This document shows positions 17,223 to 26,386 of a DNA stretch of 64,000 bases, one piece after another. This DNA is from Pseudomonadota bacterium (GTDB lineage Bacteria > Myxococcota > Myxococcia > Myxococcales > Myxococcaceae). The position numbers and the translations under genes were made by a program. The notes under the pieces are model-generated. The model saw only the letters and a program-made list of their open reading frames with translations, was not told the DNA's origin and searched no databases. The stretch lies in contig JAFAAN010000156.1 in NCBI GenBank assembly GCA_023426545.1, positions 1-64,000 of the forward strand, given 5' to 3'. Position 1 is the stretch's first letter. Every line of letters starts with the position of its first letter.

Positions 17223-18989
17223 CTATGCCTCCTCCGACAGCACCGAGTCTCCGAAGAGTGCCTTCTTCGTCTGATACATCGCCTTGCGGGCCGAGGTGAG
17301 GACCTCCAGAGGCTGGCTCTTGTCCTCCACCACCGCCTGCAACAACTTGTAACCCTGGATGGAGCACGCGCCGCCCAGGCCGTGGATGGCCAGCAGCTTG
17401 TCCTCCAGCACCCGCTTCTTGTTGAGCAGCGAGGGCTTCGTGGCCAGGAGCTGCTGCATCATCGACAGGGCGCCCGGGGTGCAAGTGGAGCCGATGGCCG
17501 CGTACACCGCCGCGCGCTCGTCGGGCGTCTTCTTGTCGAACCCCGGCTCCTTGAGCACGCGCATCAGGTCCGCATAGGCCTTGTCGCGGTCGAACTCGGG
17601 CAGCAGCTTCGCCGCCAGCATGCGCACCTGGGAGATGGGGTCCGCGAGCGCGTCCGCGATGATGCGTCGCGCTTCACCCGTGCGGCCGCGGCCGATGATG
17701 TTGAGCACCTCCAGTTTCACCACCAGGTTGGGGCTCTTCAGCACCTGGCCGAACATCTTCACCCGGTCCGGATGGTTGCTCTTCTCCAGGATGTTGACCA
17801 TGTCGCGCACCGTCTGCGGCCGCTCTGACATCAACCGCGCCACGAAGGGCTCGGGCAGGTCCCGCGCGAAGCCCGCGAGCACCTCGCACAGCAGGACGCG
17901 GTTGTCGGCGACCTCGATGGTCTCCAGCACGGTCAGCAGGGGGATGACGGCGTTGCGGTCCAGCACCTGGAGGTAGCGCGAGACATCCGCGGGGTTCTTG
18001 GGGCGGGTGGACTTGAGCGCCTCGCCCACGCGCATCAGTCGCTGCTCCTCGCCCATCTTGTGGAGGAAGTTCTCCAGCATCTGCGCCAGGTCGTCGTTGC
18101 CTTCGCGCTGCGACAGGGCGCGCAGCTTGAGGACAATCTGGTTGATGGTGCCGAAGTCGTCCTGGATGAGGAGCATGTCCAGGAGCTGCACGAAGATCTC
18201 CTCGAGCAACGACGCGTCGTCGACGCCGCCCTCCACCACCTGGAACACGGCGCTCACCAGCTTGGGGAACAGCCGCGCGTTCTCCTCCTCCATGACCTCG
18301 CGCTGTAGCTTCGCCTTCAGCTCGTCCGAGGCATGCCGGCCACCCACGACGAGGCCACGAATCTGCTCCACGCCGTCCAGCTTGGCGTCCAGGTCCTCCG
18401 CGGACACGCGCGCGAAGCGCAGGTAGTCGTCCGAGTTCGTCTGCAGGCGCGAGTAGAGGTAGCCCACCACCTTGTCGACCTCGACCTGCACCTCCTCCTC
18501 GGAGGCGTTCTCCATGGAGAAGCCCTCCACCACCACGTACTCGACGTGCTCCATGCTCGCGCGCCAGAGCTGCGCCAGCACGTCCTCGGCGCCGCGCTCC
18601 GGCTCGGAGAGGGCGATGAGCGTGAAGGTGGTCAGCTCCTCCACGGTGAGCCCCGGGCGGAAGATGAGCTGCCGGATGCCGTCGCGGAAGAACTTGTAGG
18701 GGAGCGGGGTGTCCTCCGAGAACAGCGACTCCCCGAGGAGCGTGAAGTTCTGTTGTTCCACCTTCATCGACAGGGGGCCGAACTTGTCGGTGTAGATGGA
18801 GACCGCCTCGAGCGCCTTCCCGAGGAACTCCGGGAAGCGCGACTCATTGTGGCGATACATGCCGATCTGCTTGATGCCCTTCAGCAGGTGAAAGGCGAAG
18901 TTCTTCGCCTGCTCGACCTTCTCGCGCGCCTCGGGCGAGAGCTGCGGCTCCGCGTTGGAATCCTGGATGGCTTTAGGGGGGGGGGCCAT
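17223..18989 (-). CDS. HEAT-repeat protein
   Basis: 588 residues from ATG at 18989 (a GTG nine bases earlier is possible). No signal peptide. Residues about 330-580 show HEAT-type helical pairs: VIPLLTVLETI, VVKLEVLNIIGR, ISQVRMLAAKLLPEF and ERAAVYAAIGS, a surface for binding proteins. The first 320 residues are mixed alpha/beta and share a general layout with the N-terminal part of the partner gene (AKNFAFHLLKGIKQIGMYRHNE here, ARSLVAGLYMLVRSVKMYDPEN there), which suggests a common domain. Codons 2-5 contain a run of ten C. Operon leader of the HD-GYP-like gene. Function unknown. Confidence 0.85.
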   Translation of the reverse strand: MAPPPKAIQDSNAEPQLSPEAREKVEQAKNFAFHLLKGIKQIGMYRHNESRFPEFLGKALEAVSIYTDKFGPLSMKVEQQNFTLLGESLFSEDTPLPYKFFRDGIRQLIFRPGLTVEELTTFTLIALSEPERGAEDVLAQLWRASMEHVEYVVVEGFSMENASEEEVQVEVDKVVGYLYSRLQTNSDDYLRFARVSAEDLDAKLDGVEQIRGLVVGGRHASDELKAKLQREVMEEENARLFPKLVSAVFQVVEGGVDDASLLEEIFVQLLDMLLIQDDFGTINQIVLKLRALSQREGNDDLAQMLENFLHKMGEEQRLMRVGEALKSTRPKNPADVSRYLQVLDRNAVIPLLTVLETIEVADNRVLLCEVLAGFARDLPEPFVARLMSERPQTVRDMVNILEKSNHPDRVKMFGQVLKSPNLVVKLEVLNIIGRGRTGEARRIIADALADPISQVRMLAAKLLPEFDRDKAYADLMRVLKEPGFDKKTPDERAAVYAAIGSTCTPGALSMMQQLLATKPSLLNKKRVLEDKLLAIHGLGGACSIQGYKLLQAVVEDKSQPLEVLTSARKAMYQTKKALFGDSVLSEEA

Positions 18990-19311
18990 GCGTGTCACCC
19001 AAGCCTAACCCGATTCGGGACGACCACCCAGGAGTCGGCCCGTGGAAGTCTCGGGGCTTGGGTGACGTCCTCGTGACAGCGCGTGAGAATGACGGGGATT
19101 TCCGGTTGTGTTGCCGCGTGCGTCATCCACGGCGTGGCGGATGACATGCTCACCGCTGTCACGGACGGGGTGTCTCCGGATGCGTCCGTGCTCGGGCGCG
19201 CCGCCTCCGGACAACGTGCCCGTGTCACATCCACCCCGCTGAGTCCGGCGTGGTGGGTGCGCGCTGCCTCCTGGACGGGGATTCAGGGGGCGCGTCGGGC
19301 TGGAAATGAGT
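18990..19311. other. Intergenic region upstream of HEAT-repeat gene
   Basis: About 320 bp holding the promoter of the HEAT-repeat operon. A small hairpin CCCGA-A-TCGGG lies near 19010. A 76-codon plus-strand frame at 19083 has no ribosome site and unusual composition and is not called. Nothing else recognised. Confidence 0.5.
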
Positions 19312-19341
19312 GAGGCGGCGAGGATGCTCCCTCGCCGCCTC
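19312..19341 (-). terminator. Terminator of OPT transporter gene
   Basis: Perfect 12-bp stem GAGGCGGCGAGG / CCTCGCCGCCTC with a six-base loop, 43 bases past the OPT stop and followed on the minus strand by a short ATTT run. Confidence 0.75.
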
Positions 19342-19383
19342 GGTGTGTCTCGGGCGTGTTTCACCCTCGCCCGCGGGCGTGGC

Positions 19384-21849
19384 TCACGCCTCCTTCTGGG
19401 GCGGCGGCGTCATCGCGGCGCTCTGACCCTTGAGGGCGGAGCGCAGCAGGAACGCCGTGAGCCCGGCGAAGAAGAGCAGGCCCCAGAGGTTGGACCACAG
19501 CGGGTGCGCGTGCTCGCTCTCACCCACGGCGTTCAGGAAGGCGCCCAGGCCTCCGTGGTTGCCCAGCAGAGCGGGCAGGTTGAGCGCGCGGGTTCCGGCG
19601 CCGTCGGTGGCAATCTCCAGGAAGGCGATGAGCACGCCCGCGATGGAGCCACCGGCGATGAAGCCGGAGGAGAGGAGGGTGCCCGGCGAGAAGTCGGACT
19701 CCGCGCCGCGGACGCGGTCCACGACGTAGCGCACGATGCCGCCCACGAAGAGCGGCGCGCTGCTGCTGATGGGGAGGTAGACGCCCACCGCGAAGGGCAG
19801 CGAGGACACGCCGCACAGCTCCAGCATCAGGGCGATGAACACGCCCAGCAGCACCAGGTCCCACGGCAGCTTCTGGGTGAGGATGCCGTCGATGATGAGC
19901 GAGAAGAGTTGCGCCTTGGGCGCGGCGTAGCGGGTCAGCGGCTGGCCCTCGTACACGCTGATGCGGCCGCCGATGCCCGGGTCCACCACGTACTGGATGG
20001 TACCGGCCTCATCGACCAGGTACTTGCCCGCGGGCACCGGCGTGTCGGCGCCACGCACGTAGCCTTCTTTGTAGGTGTGCTGCGGGCCGTTCGAGACGGC
20101 GCCCAGGTCGGCAATCCTCGCCGGCGCGCCGGTGGGCAGGTTGAGCGTCACCGCGCCCAGGTCCTGCGGGGACACGGCCCGCCAGCTGCGCAGTTCCAGC
20201 GCGCCGCCCTGCGTGTTCAGCTCGTAGCCTTGCGCCCAGACGGCCTTGCGCAGCGCCGCCTCGTCCAGGCCCCGCGAGGCCAGCGTCTCGGCGGAGATGG
20301 CCCAGGGGAAGGTGTGCTGGACGCGCGTCTCGTTGGAGAGCTCGGTCACCTCCACGCCAGGGTGGGGCTCGGGGATGGTGGCGGTGGCGCCGCGGTTGAG
20401 CGTCACCAGCACCAGGCCGATGAACATGGCGCTGGTGAGCACACCGACGAAGAGCGCCACCTGCTGGCGGCGGGGCGTGCCGCCCACCAGGAAGGCCGTC
20501 TTGAGGTCCTGCGCGGTGGTGCCGCCGTTGGACGCGGCGATGCCGACGATGGCCGCCGTGGTGAGGGCCATGAAGCGGTCCTGGGACGACGTCCAGCCCG
20601 CGAGCAGGTAGACGAGGCAGGTGATGAGCAGCGTGGCCACCACCATGCCGGAGATGGGGTTGGAGGAGCTGCCAATCTCGCCGGTGATGCGCGCGCTCAC
20701 CGTCACGAAGAAGAAGCCGAAGATGACGATGAGGACGGCGGAGATGAAGTTCACCTCCAGCGGCGGCGCCAGCCAGATGGCCAGCACCAGCAGCGCGCTG
20801 CCGCCCAGCACCACGGTGACGGGCAGGTCCTGCTCGGTGCGCAGCACCTGCGGCGCGACGCCCTGGCCGCGCGACGACCGGAGCGTCTCCACGCTGCGCT
20901 TGAAGGCGCCGACGATGGTGGGCAGCGAGCGGACGAGGCTGATGAGGCCGCCCGTCGCCACCGCGCCCGCGCCGATGTAGAGCACGTAGGCGTTGCGAAT
21001 CTCGTCCGGCGACATGTCCCGGATGAGCTGGCCGTTGTGCACCAGCAGCGGCGTCTCCATCCCGCCGCCGAAGAAGGCGATGGCGGGGATGAGGATGAGG
21101 TAGCTGAGCACGCCGCCCGCGAAGGTGATGGACGCCACGCGGGGCCCGATGATGTAGCCCACACCGAGCAGCTCGGGGCTCACCTCGGTGGAGAGGGTGG
21201 CGCTCTTGAGGCCCTTCAGCGGGGTGCTGAGCACCTCGCGGAACAGCTTCATGCCGGAGTAGGCGAGCTTGTAGAGGCCGCCCACCGCGAAGCCGATGAT
21301 GACGGTGCGCGCGTTGGTGCCGCCCTGCTCGCCGACGATGAGCACGTCCGCGCTGGCGGTGCCTTCGGGGTAGGGGAGCTTGCCGTGCTCCTGGACGATG
21401 AGCCCCTGGCGCAGCGGAATCATCATCAGGACGCCCAGCACGCCGCCCAGCGCCGCCGTGAGGAAGGCGTGCGTGAGGCTGATGTCGTAGCCCAGCAGGA
21501 GCAGCGCGGGGAGCGCGGCGGCCACGCCAAAGGCGAGTGACTCACCGGCCGAGCCCGTCGTCTGGACGATGGTGTTCTCCAGGATGCTGGAGTTGCCCAG
21601 GGCCCGGAAGATGGCGATGGAGAGCACCGCCACCGGAATGGACGCGGACACCGTGAGGCCCACCTTGATGGCCAGGTACACGGACGAGGCGGCGAACACG
21701 ATGCCCAGCAGCGAGCCGAGCACCAGCGCCCGCATCGTCATCTCCGCCGGAGACTTGTCGGGGGGAACGTAAGGGGTATGGGCGACCTGCGAGAGTGTCT
21801 GCGCGACCGGGACGCGATCCTCGGAGATCGGCGGCGAACCGTGGGCCAA
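19384..21849 (-). CDS. OPT-family oligopeptide / metal-chelate transporter
   Basis: 821-residue polytopic inner-membrane protein with at least a dozen hydrophobic segments. The opening YVPPDKSPAEMTMRALVLGSLLG, then SSVYLAIKVGLTVSASIPVAVLS, and SAFAVGVYLPISSSAPLFVGG-like blocks near the C-terminus are typical of the OPT family, which imports peptides or iron chelates with protons. A soluble insert of about 160 residues (roughly 490-650) lies in the middle. The start is a TTG at 21849 with GGAG eight bases upstream; no ATG fits. Monocistronic, flanked by hairpins. Substrate unknown. Confidence 0.9.
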   Translation of the reverse strand: MAHGSPPISEDRVPVAQTLSQVAHTPYVPPDKSPAEMTMRALVLGSLLGIVFAASSVYLAIKVGLTVSASIPVAVLSIAIFRALGNSSILENTIVQTTGSAGESLAFGVAAALPALLLLGYDISLTHAFLTAALGGVLGVLMMIPLRQGLIVQEHGKLPYPEGTASADVLIVGEQGGTNARTVIIGFAVGGLYKLAYSGMKLFREVLSTPLKGLKSATLSTEVSPELLGVGYIIGPRVASITFAGGVLSYLILIPAIAFFGGGMETPLLVHNGQLIRDMSPDEIRNAYVLYIGAGAVATGGLISLVRSLPTIVGAFKRSVETLRSSRGQGVAPQVLRTEQDLPVTVVLGGSALLVLAIWLAPPLEVNFISAVLIVIFGFFFVTVSARITGEIGSSSNPISGMVVATLLITCLVYLLAGWTSSQDRFMALTTAAIVGIAASNGGTTAQDLKTAFLVGGTPRRQQVALFVGVLTSAMFIGLVLVTLNRGATATIPEPHPGVEVTELSNETRVQHTFPWAISAETLASRGLDEAALRKAVWAQGYELNTQGGALELRSWRAVSPQDLGAVTLNLPTGAPARIADLGAVSNGPQHTYKEGYVRGADTPVPAGKYLVDEAGTIQYVVDPGIGGRISVYEGQPLTRYAAPKAQLFSLIIDGILTQKLPWDLVLLGVFIALMLELCGVSSLPFAVGVYLPISSSAPLFVGGIVRYVVDRVRGAESDFSPGTLLSSGFIAGGSIAGVLIAFLEIATDGAGTRALNLPALLGNHGGLGAFLNAVGESEHAHPLWSNLWGLLFFAGLTAFLLRSALKGQSAAMTPPPQKEA

Positions 21850-21930
21850 GCGGGGGGCTCCTTCACGAAGGGAAACCCGCCCCTTCTAGCAGGCCCCCGG
21901 CCAGCCGTGAAACACCACCCTCAAATGACA

Positions 21931-21994
21931 AGCGCCTCCGCCGGTAGGGAGGAGGCGCTCGATAGCAGGGCCAGCCCCGGATTGCCGGGGCTGG
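21931..21994 (-). terminator. Tandem hairpins after sigma-factor gene
   Basis: Two stems, AGCGCCTCC / GGAGGCGCT (21931-21959) and CCAGCCCCGG / CCGGGGCTGG (21971-21994), lie within 85 bp past the sigma-factor stop. Confidence 0.7.
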
Positions 21995-22013
21995 CGGGCG
22001 GTCCTGCGGCGGC

Positions 22014-22901
22014 TCACTGCTGGACGGCGGCGGCCTCCGGGTCCACCTCGGCCATCAGCGCGGCCAGCTCGGACTTCAGCTTGTCCTTGGCGCGAATCTC
22101 CAGCTGGCGGGCGCGCTCGCGCGAGAAGCCGAAGTGCTCGCCCAGCTCCTTGAGCGTCATGGGCCGCTCGTTCATCACCCGTTGCTCGATGATGAAGCGC
22201 TCGCGAGGGTCCAGCCGCATCAGCGCGGTGCGCACGCGGGCGTTGATGAGCCCCGCCTCCTCCTTGTCGGCGAACTCGTCGTCCTGCGACGCGGCGGCGC
22301 TCACCACGAAGTCCACGTGGCTGTTGCCGCCGTCCTCGCCCATGGGCGCGTCCAGCGACAGGTCGCGGCCGCCCATGCGCTGCTCCATCTCCCGGACCTC
22401 GCCTGGCTTCACGTGGAGGCGGCGGGCGATGTCATCCACGTTCACCGCCGCGTCGCCGCTGCCAAACTTCTCCAGCTCGCGGCGCGTACGGGCCAGACTG
22501 AAGAACAGCTTCCGCTGCGCCTGCGTGGTCCCCAGCTTCACCAGCGACCAGCTCTTGAGGATGTAGTTCTGGATGTACGCGCGAATCCACCACACCGCGT
22601 AGGAGATGAGACGGATGCCCTTGTCTGGGTCGAACTTCTGCACCGCCTTCATGAGGCCGATGTTCCCCTCCTGGATGAGGTCGGACATCTTGATGCCGTA
22701 GGAGCGGTACTCGTAGGCGACCTTGACGACGAAGCGCAGGTTGGCCGTCACCATGCGGTGCCCGGCCTCCAGGTCCCCTTTCAGGTAGCGGCGCGCCAGC
22801 TCCTGCTCCTCCTCCACCTTGAGGAGGGCGTAGTGATTGATCTCCGAGAGATACATCGCCAGGGAGCCGGAGTTGGACGACTGCTCGGTGGAAGCCTGCA
22901 T
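22014..22901 (-). CDS. RpoH-like alternative sigma factor
   Basis: 295 residues from ATG at 22901, chosen because GGAGAA lies eight bases before it and homology begins there; the longer frame upstream is not sigma-like. Region 2 is intact (NLRFVVKVAYEYR, DLIQEGNIGLMKAVQKFDPDKGIR, YAVWWIRAYIQNYIL). The RpoH box is recognisable in QRKLFFSLARTRRELE. Region 4 ends with TLKELGEHFGFSRERARQLE. It should direct core polymerase to heat-shock or development promoters. M. xanthus has several such factors (SigB, SigC, SigD type); length is compatible with SigC but I cannot assign it. Transcribed from a sigma-54 promoter, so it forms a sigma cascade. Confidence 0.93.
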   Translation of the reverse strand: MQASTEQSSNSGSLAMYLSEINHYALLKVEEEQELARRYLKGDLEAGHRMVTANLRFVVKVAYEYRSYGIKMSDLIQEGNIGLMKAVQKFDPDKGIRLISYAVWWIRAYIQNYILKSWSLVKLGTTQAQRKLFFSLARTRRELEKFGSGDAAVNVDDIARRLHVKPGEVREMEQRMGGRDLSLDAPMGEDGGNSHVDFVVSAAASQDDEFADKEEAGLINARVRTALMRLDPRERFIIEQRVMNERPMTLKELGEHFGFSRERARQLEIRAKDKLKSELAALMAEVDPEAAAVQQ

Positions 22902-23366
22902 GGATGGTTCTCCGACGGTGGGCCTCGCGGGGAGGCTGGAAAATGGATGGTTTCGTCTGACGACCTGACGAAGGGTGCTTGAGCAACGGAAGTGCCAATC
23001 TGCCCCACAGGGCCATTCCCAATGTCTGCGAGGGGTTGGCGGACAGCGGCCACGTGCACAGGGCCGAAAGCCTGTAACCGTTACGTTGAACCAGTACGAA
23101 TCGCCGAATGCGCTAGCTGTAGGAGATTCAGAACTGTTGGCATTCAGGCCTCCTGCCGGTGCGTCAGCGCGAGCACGCTCGGAGAGCGTAGCGGCGAAAG
23201 GCCGCGTCCCCGGTCCGAACGGCGGCCCTTGGAGCAGCCCATGTCCCGCGACGTGGCCGCCCCGCCGGAAAAGGCGTAACGCTTCCCTGGGCGGAAGGCA
23301 CACCGTGGCCGCCGGGCCGCGAGCCCAGCAGGCACCCCATCAGGCGCCAGGAGGCATGTCTGGGGT
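22902..23366. other. Sigma-factor upstream region
   Basis: 465 bp between the sigma gene and the TgpA gene. It contains the sigma-54 promoter and, just upstream, an imperfect inverted repeat TGTCTGC / GCGGACA (23023-23045) that could bind an enhancer protein. The half distal to the sigma gene shows no supported gene. Confidence 0.5.
22983..22997 (-). promoter_or_regulatory. Sigma-54 promoter (-24/-12) of sigma-factor gene
   Basis: On the minus strand the sequence reads TGGCAC-TTCCG-TTGC, an exact match to the -24/-12 consensus with five-base spacing. Transcription would start near 22972, giving a leader of about 70 bases before the ATG at 22901. Confidence 0.8.
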
Positions 23367-25421
23367 TCAGGAGGCGCGCGCCTGGGGGGGCTGCGTGCCC
23401 TCATTGGCGACGCGCCGGGACTCTCTGGCGACCGCCTGTCTCAACGCCGACAGGTGCTGTTGCGCCTCGCCCTGTCGCAGGGGGCGGCCGCCGAAGCGGG
23501 CCTCCAGGTACCGGCGGGTGAGCGGTGCCAGCGTGGGCGCCAGCGGATGGCCCGCGCGGGTGAGGCGGGCGGCCAGCTCCTCCAGCGTCTCGCCCTCCGT
23601 CCGAGCGACACGGGCGGAGGCCAGCAGCGCCTCCACGGCATCGGCGAAGCGCGTGGCCTCCAGGGGCCGCTCGCGCGACAGGAGCCGCGCCAGCGCCCGC
23701 CAGGCGCCGTAGGCCACCACGGCGGCCAGGAGCGCGGCAACCCACGCCCGGGGCGGCGGGGCGCGACCGGGCGCCTCGTCCTGCTTTGGCGCCGACCGTG
23801 GGCCCATGAGGGTGCGGGCCATCGTCAGCTGGTCGCGGAAGTTGTAGTCGAGGACGACGTCACGCCACTGCGACTCCACGATTTCGTAGAAGTTGATGAG
23901 CTGTTCCAGCAGGCGCGGCGACTGGCTCGCGCGGTGGGCCGGCGGCGTCGCGTCCACGGTGACGAAGCCGCGCCCCGGCACCAGCACGTGCGTCCAGGCG
24001 TGCGCGTCTCCGGCGCGCACCACGTAGCCGCCCGTCACGCGCTCACCGCCGAAGAAGCCGGTGGCCAGGCGCGCGCGCATGCCCTGGGTGCGCAGCATCA
24101 GCGTGAGCGCGGTGGCGAAGTGCTCGCAGTGTCCCTGCTTGCGCTGGAAGAGGAAGTCGGCGACCGGGTCCGGCACGTCGCCGCCCTGCTCCAGGGTGTA
24201 GCTGTACTCGCGTTGCAGCCACGTGGACAGCTTCTGCGCGGCGGCCATCGGGTCGCGTTCGCCGTTCAACACGCGCGCGGCCGTCTGGCCCACGCGGACA
24301 TCGAGCCCCTCCGGCAGCGACAGCAGGGCGTCCTGCTCCTCCGGGGGGAGGTCGCGCAGGTCATCACCGCCAGCGCCTGGGGGGAGGCTGTACGCCTCAT
24401 AGGAATAGGCGATGCCGGTGCTCTCGAAGCGCACCTCGCCGCCCCCCAGCTCGAGAATCGACGTGCGGCGCGGGCCTTGCGAGGTGTTGGCCACCGCGTT
24501 GCCCAGCCGGGAGGGCGTCTCCAGCGCCACCAGGGTGCGTGCCCCGTAGGCGGGCATCAGCTCCACCCGCTGGTGGACCAGGTTGTCCCGCCCCAGCCGC
24601 AGCGTCGACATGAGCGTCGGCTTGCTGCTGACCTTGCGGGCGTTGGACCACTCCTGGCCATCGAAGACGTCATAGGTGCGGCCGACCCAGTAGGCGTCGA
24701 GCGTCTCTCTCTCCGGATCCGGAGACAGGGTGGCGCGCAGCACGATGCGCGGGTTGTCCTTGATGGTGCCCGCGCCGCCCAGCCGCACGGTGTTGGAGAA
24801 GCCCGCGGTGGCCACGCCCAGGCCGAGGCCCGGGCCGGGGCCAATCACGTTCCAGTTGAGGCGGGGGAAGAACACGAAGAACGCCACCGCGCCCAGCACG
24901 GCGAAGCCCACGCCCTTGGCCAGGGGGCCCATCACCGCCCGCACCGGCACGGGCTCGTCCTCTGGGACGGCGGCCTCCACCACGCCCAGCGCCAGGGCGA
25001 TGCTGGCCAGCACGCCGAAGCCAATCAGGAAGAGGCCGTAGACGAGCTCGCCAGAGAGGGCGGCCCCGCCCGCCACCATCAGCAGGCCGGACAGGAGGAC
25101 CTGCCCGTCGGTGGCCGCGTCCGGCGTGGAGAGCATCCGCTGCGCGGAGATGAGGCCCGCGAAGGTACAGGCCGCCACCACCAGGTTGAGCGAGCCCGCG
25201 AGCACGTAGGTGCCCAGCGAGAGCGCGACGGCCAGGAGCAGCACCGCGGTCAGCTTCACCCGGTTGGCGAAGGGGCGCCGGCCCGCGAGCGCGAACACCA
25301 GCGCCAGGCCGTGGAGCGCCAGCGCCCAGAGGGGCAGCTGGCCCGACACCGCCATGGAGGCGAAGGCGCAGCCGGCCCCCAGGTCCCGCAGCACCAGCCG
25401 CAGCCGCGTGCCCTTCCTCAT
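23367..25421 (-). CDS. TgpA-type membrane transglutaminase-like protein
   Basis: 684 residues. Residues 1 to about 200 carry five or six membrane segments (the DUF3488 region). A periplasmic transglutaminase-like domain follows with the Cys-His-Asp triad seen in KQGHCEHFATA, GDAHAWTHV and VTVDATPP. Another membrane helix near 570 and a DUF4129-like cytoplasmic tail end the protein. The domain set is that of TgpA, a Pseudomonas membrane protein. Start overlaps the DUF58 stop by ATGA. Third gene of the MoxR / DUF58 / TgpA operon, an arrangement repeated across bacteria. Substrate unknown. Confidence 0.93.
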   Translation of the reverse strand: MRKGTRLRLVLRDLGAGCAFASMAVSGQLPLWALALHGLALVFALAGRRPFANRVKLTAVLLLAVALSLGTYVLAGSLNLVVAACTFAGLISAQRMLSTPDAATDGQVLLSGLLMVAGGAALSGELVYGLFLIGFGVLASIALALGVVEAAVPEDEPVPVRAVMGPLAKGVGFAVLGAVAFFVFFPRLNWNVIGPGPGLGLGVATAGFSNTVRLGGAGTIKDNPRIVLRATLSPDPERETLDAYWVGRTYDVFDGQEWSNARKVSSKPTLMSTLRLGRDNLVHQRVELMPAYGARTLVALETPSRLGNAVANTSQGPRRTSILELGGGEVRFESTGIAYSYEAYSLPPGAGGDDLRDLPPEEQDALLSLPEGLDVRVGQTAARVLNGERDPMAAAQKLSTWLQREYSYTLEQGGDVPDPVADFLFQRKQGHCEHFATALTLMLRTQGMRARLATGFFGGERVTGGYVVRAGDAHAWTHVLVPGRGFVTVDATPPAHRASQSPRLLEQLINFYEIVESQWRDVVLDYNFRDQLTMARTLMGPRSAPKQDEAPGRAPPPRAWVAALLAAVVAYGAWRALARLLSRERPLEATRFADAVEALLASARVARTEGETLEELAARLTRAGHPLAPTLAPLTRRYLEARFGGRPLRQGEAQQHLSALRQAVARESRRVANEGTQPPQARAS

Positions 25422-26386
25422 GCCGCCTCCTCGCCGCCGCCCGGCTGCTCATGGCCCAGCCACGCGAGCGCCCGAAGCAGGCGCCGTTCCTGCGCCGCCC
25501 CCGCCGCGGGGCGGATGCGCTCCCCGGGCGTGTCCAGCCCGACCTCGTGTCCTTCTTCGATGAGCCGGTGGGCGAGGGCGGCCACTTCCTCACAGCGGCG
25601 CTCCAGCGCCTGGGCGTCGAGGCCGTCCACCACCGTCAGGACGAAGGTCCGCCGCTCCTCGCGCTCCCGCTCCACGCGCAGCAGCTTTCCGGCCGAGGCG
25701 CTCTTGACCCAGTGGATGCGGCGCGCGTCCTCTCCCGGCGCCAGGTCGCGGAGCCCGCTCACGTCACCGTTGCCGTCGTTGCGGCGGGGGTTGCCCGCCT
25801 CGCCCACGGGGCCCTGCTCGGGCGCGCCCGGGTCCTGACACGCGTAGGTCCGGCGCGGGTAGATGAGCAGGGTGCTCTCCAGGGGGAAGGTCCGCGTCTT
25901 GGCGAACAGCCCCAGGGGCCACGTGGTGGTGACGCGCACGCCCGTGAGCCGCACCGGCCCGCGCCGGGGCGCGGTGAGGTCCGCGCGCACGATGTGGTCC
26001 ACGCCGGCGGGCAGGTAGCCCACGCCTCCGGAGCCGGAGAGCGGGGAGTCCGCCTCCGACAGCGTGAGCGCGAAGGCGTGGCCTTGTCCCCGGGAGATGG
26101 CCCAGCGGAAGACGAAGGGCTCCTGGGCGAAGGCCGCGTCCGCGCCCACGCGCCGGACCGATAGGTAGCGCAGGCAGCGCTCGGACAGGACGCCCGACAC
26201 CACCACCATGCTCAGCAGCAGTCCGAGCAGCAGGTAGAGGAGATTGTTGCCGGTGTTGAGGGCACCCAGGCCCACGCCGAACGTCACCACCAGGTAGGTG
26301 CGTCCGATTCGCGTCACCTTGAGGGTGCGCGGGGGGCGGAGCCGCGAGCGGAGCCGGGCCCACCGGACCGAGCGCCGGGGCGTCAC
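25418..26386 (-). CDS. DUF58 (von Willebrand-like) protein
   Basis: 322 residues from GTG at 26386, which overlaps the MoxR stop as GTGA. The longer frame from 26494 would overlap MoxR by 112 bases. Two membrane helices occur near the N-terminus (YLVVTFGVGLGALN, LLYLLLGLLLSMVVVSGVL). The DUF58 signature GLRDLAPGEDARRIHWVKSA is followed by RVEREREER. DUF58 proteins resemble vWA folds and work with MoxR ATPases in metal-dependent chaperoning or assembly. Tight coupling to both neighbours supports one complex at the inner membrane. Confidence 0.92.
   Translation of the reverse strand: MTPRRSVRWARLRSRLRPPRTLKVTRIGRTYLVVTFGVGLGALNTGNNLLYLLLGLLLSMVVVSGVLSERCLRYLSVRRVGADAAFAQEPFVFRWAISRGQGHAFALTLSEADSPLSGSGGVGYLPAGVDHIVRADLTAPRRGPVRLTGVRVTTTWPLGLFAKTRTFPLESTLLIYPRRTYACQDPGAPEQGPVGEAGNPRRNDGNGDVSGLRDLAPGEDARRIHWVKSASAGKLLRVEREREERRTFVLTVVDGLDAQALERRCEEVAALAHRLIEEGHEVGLDTPGERIRPAAGAAQERRLLRALAWLGHEQPGGGEEAA

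Noticed and set aside
19083..19313. 76-codon plus-strand frame between HEAT-repeat and OPT genes
   Set aside because: No ribosome site, odd composition, and opposite to both neighbours.
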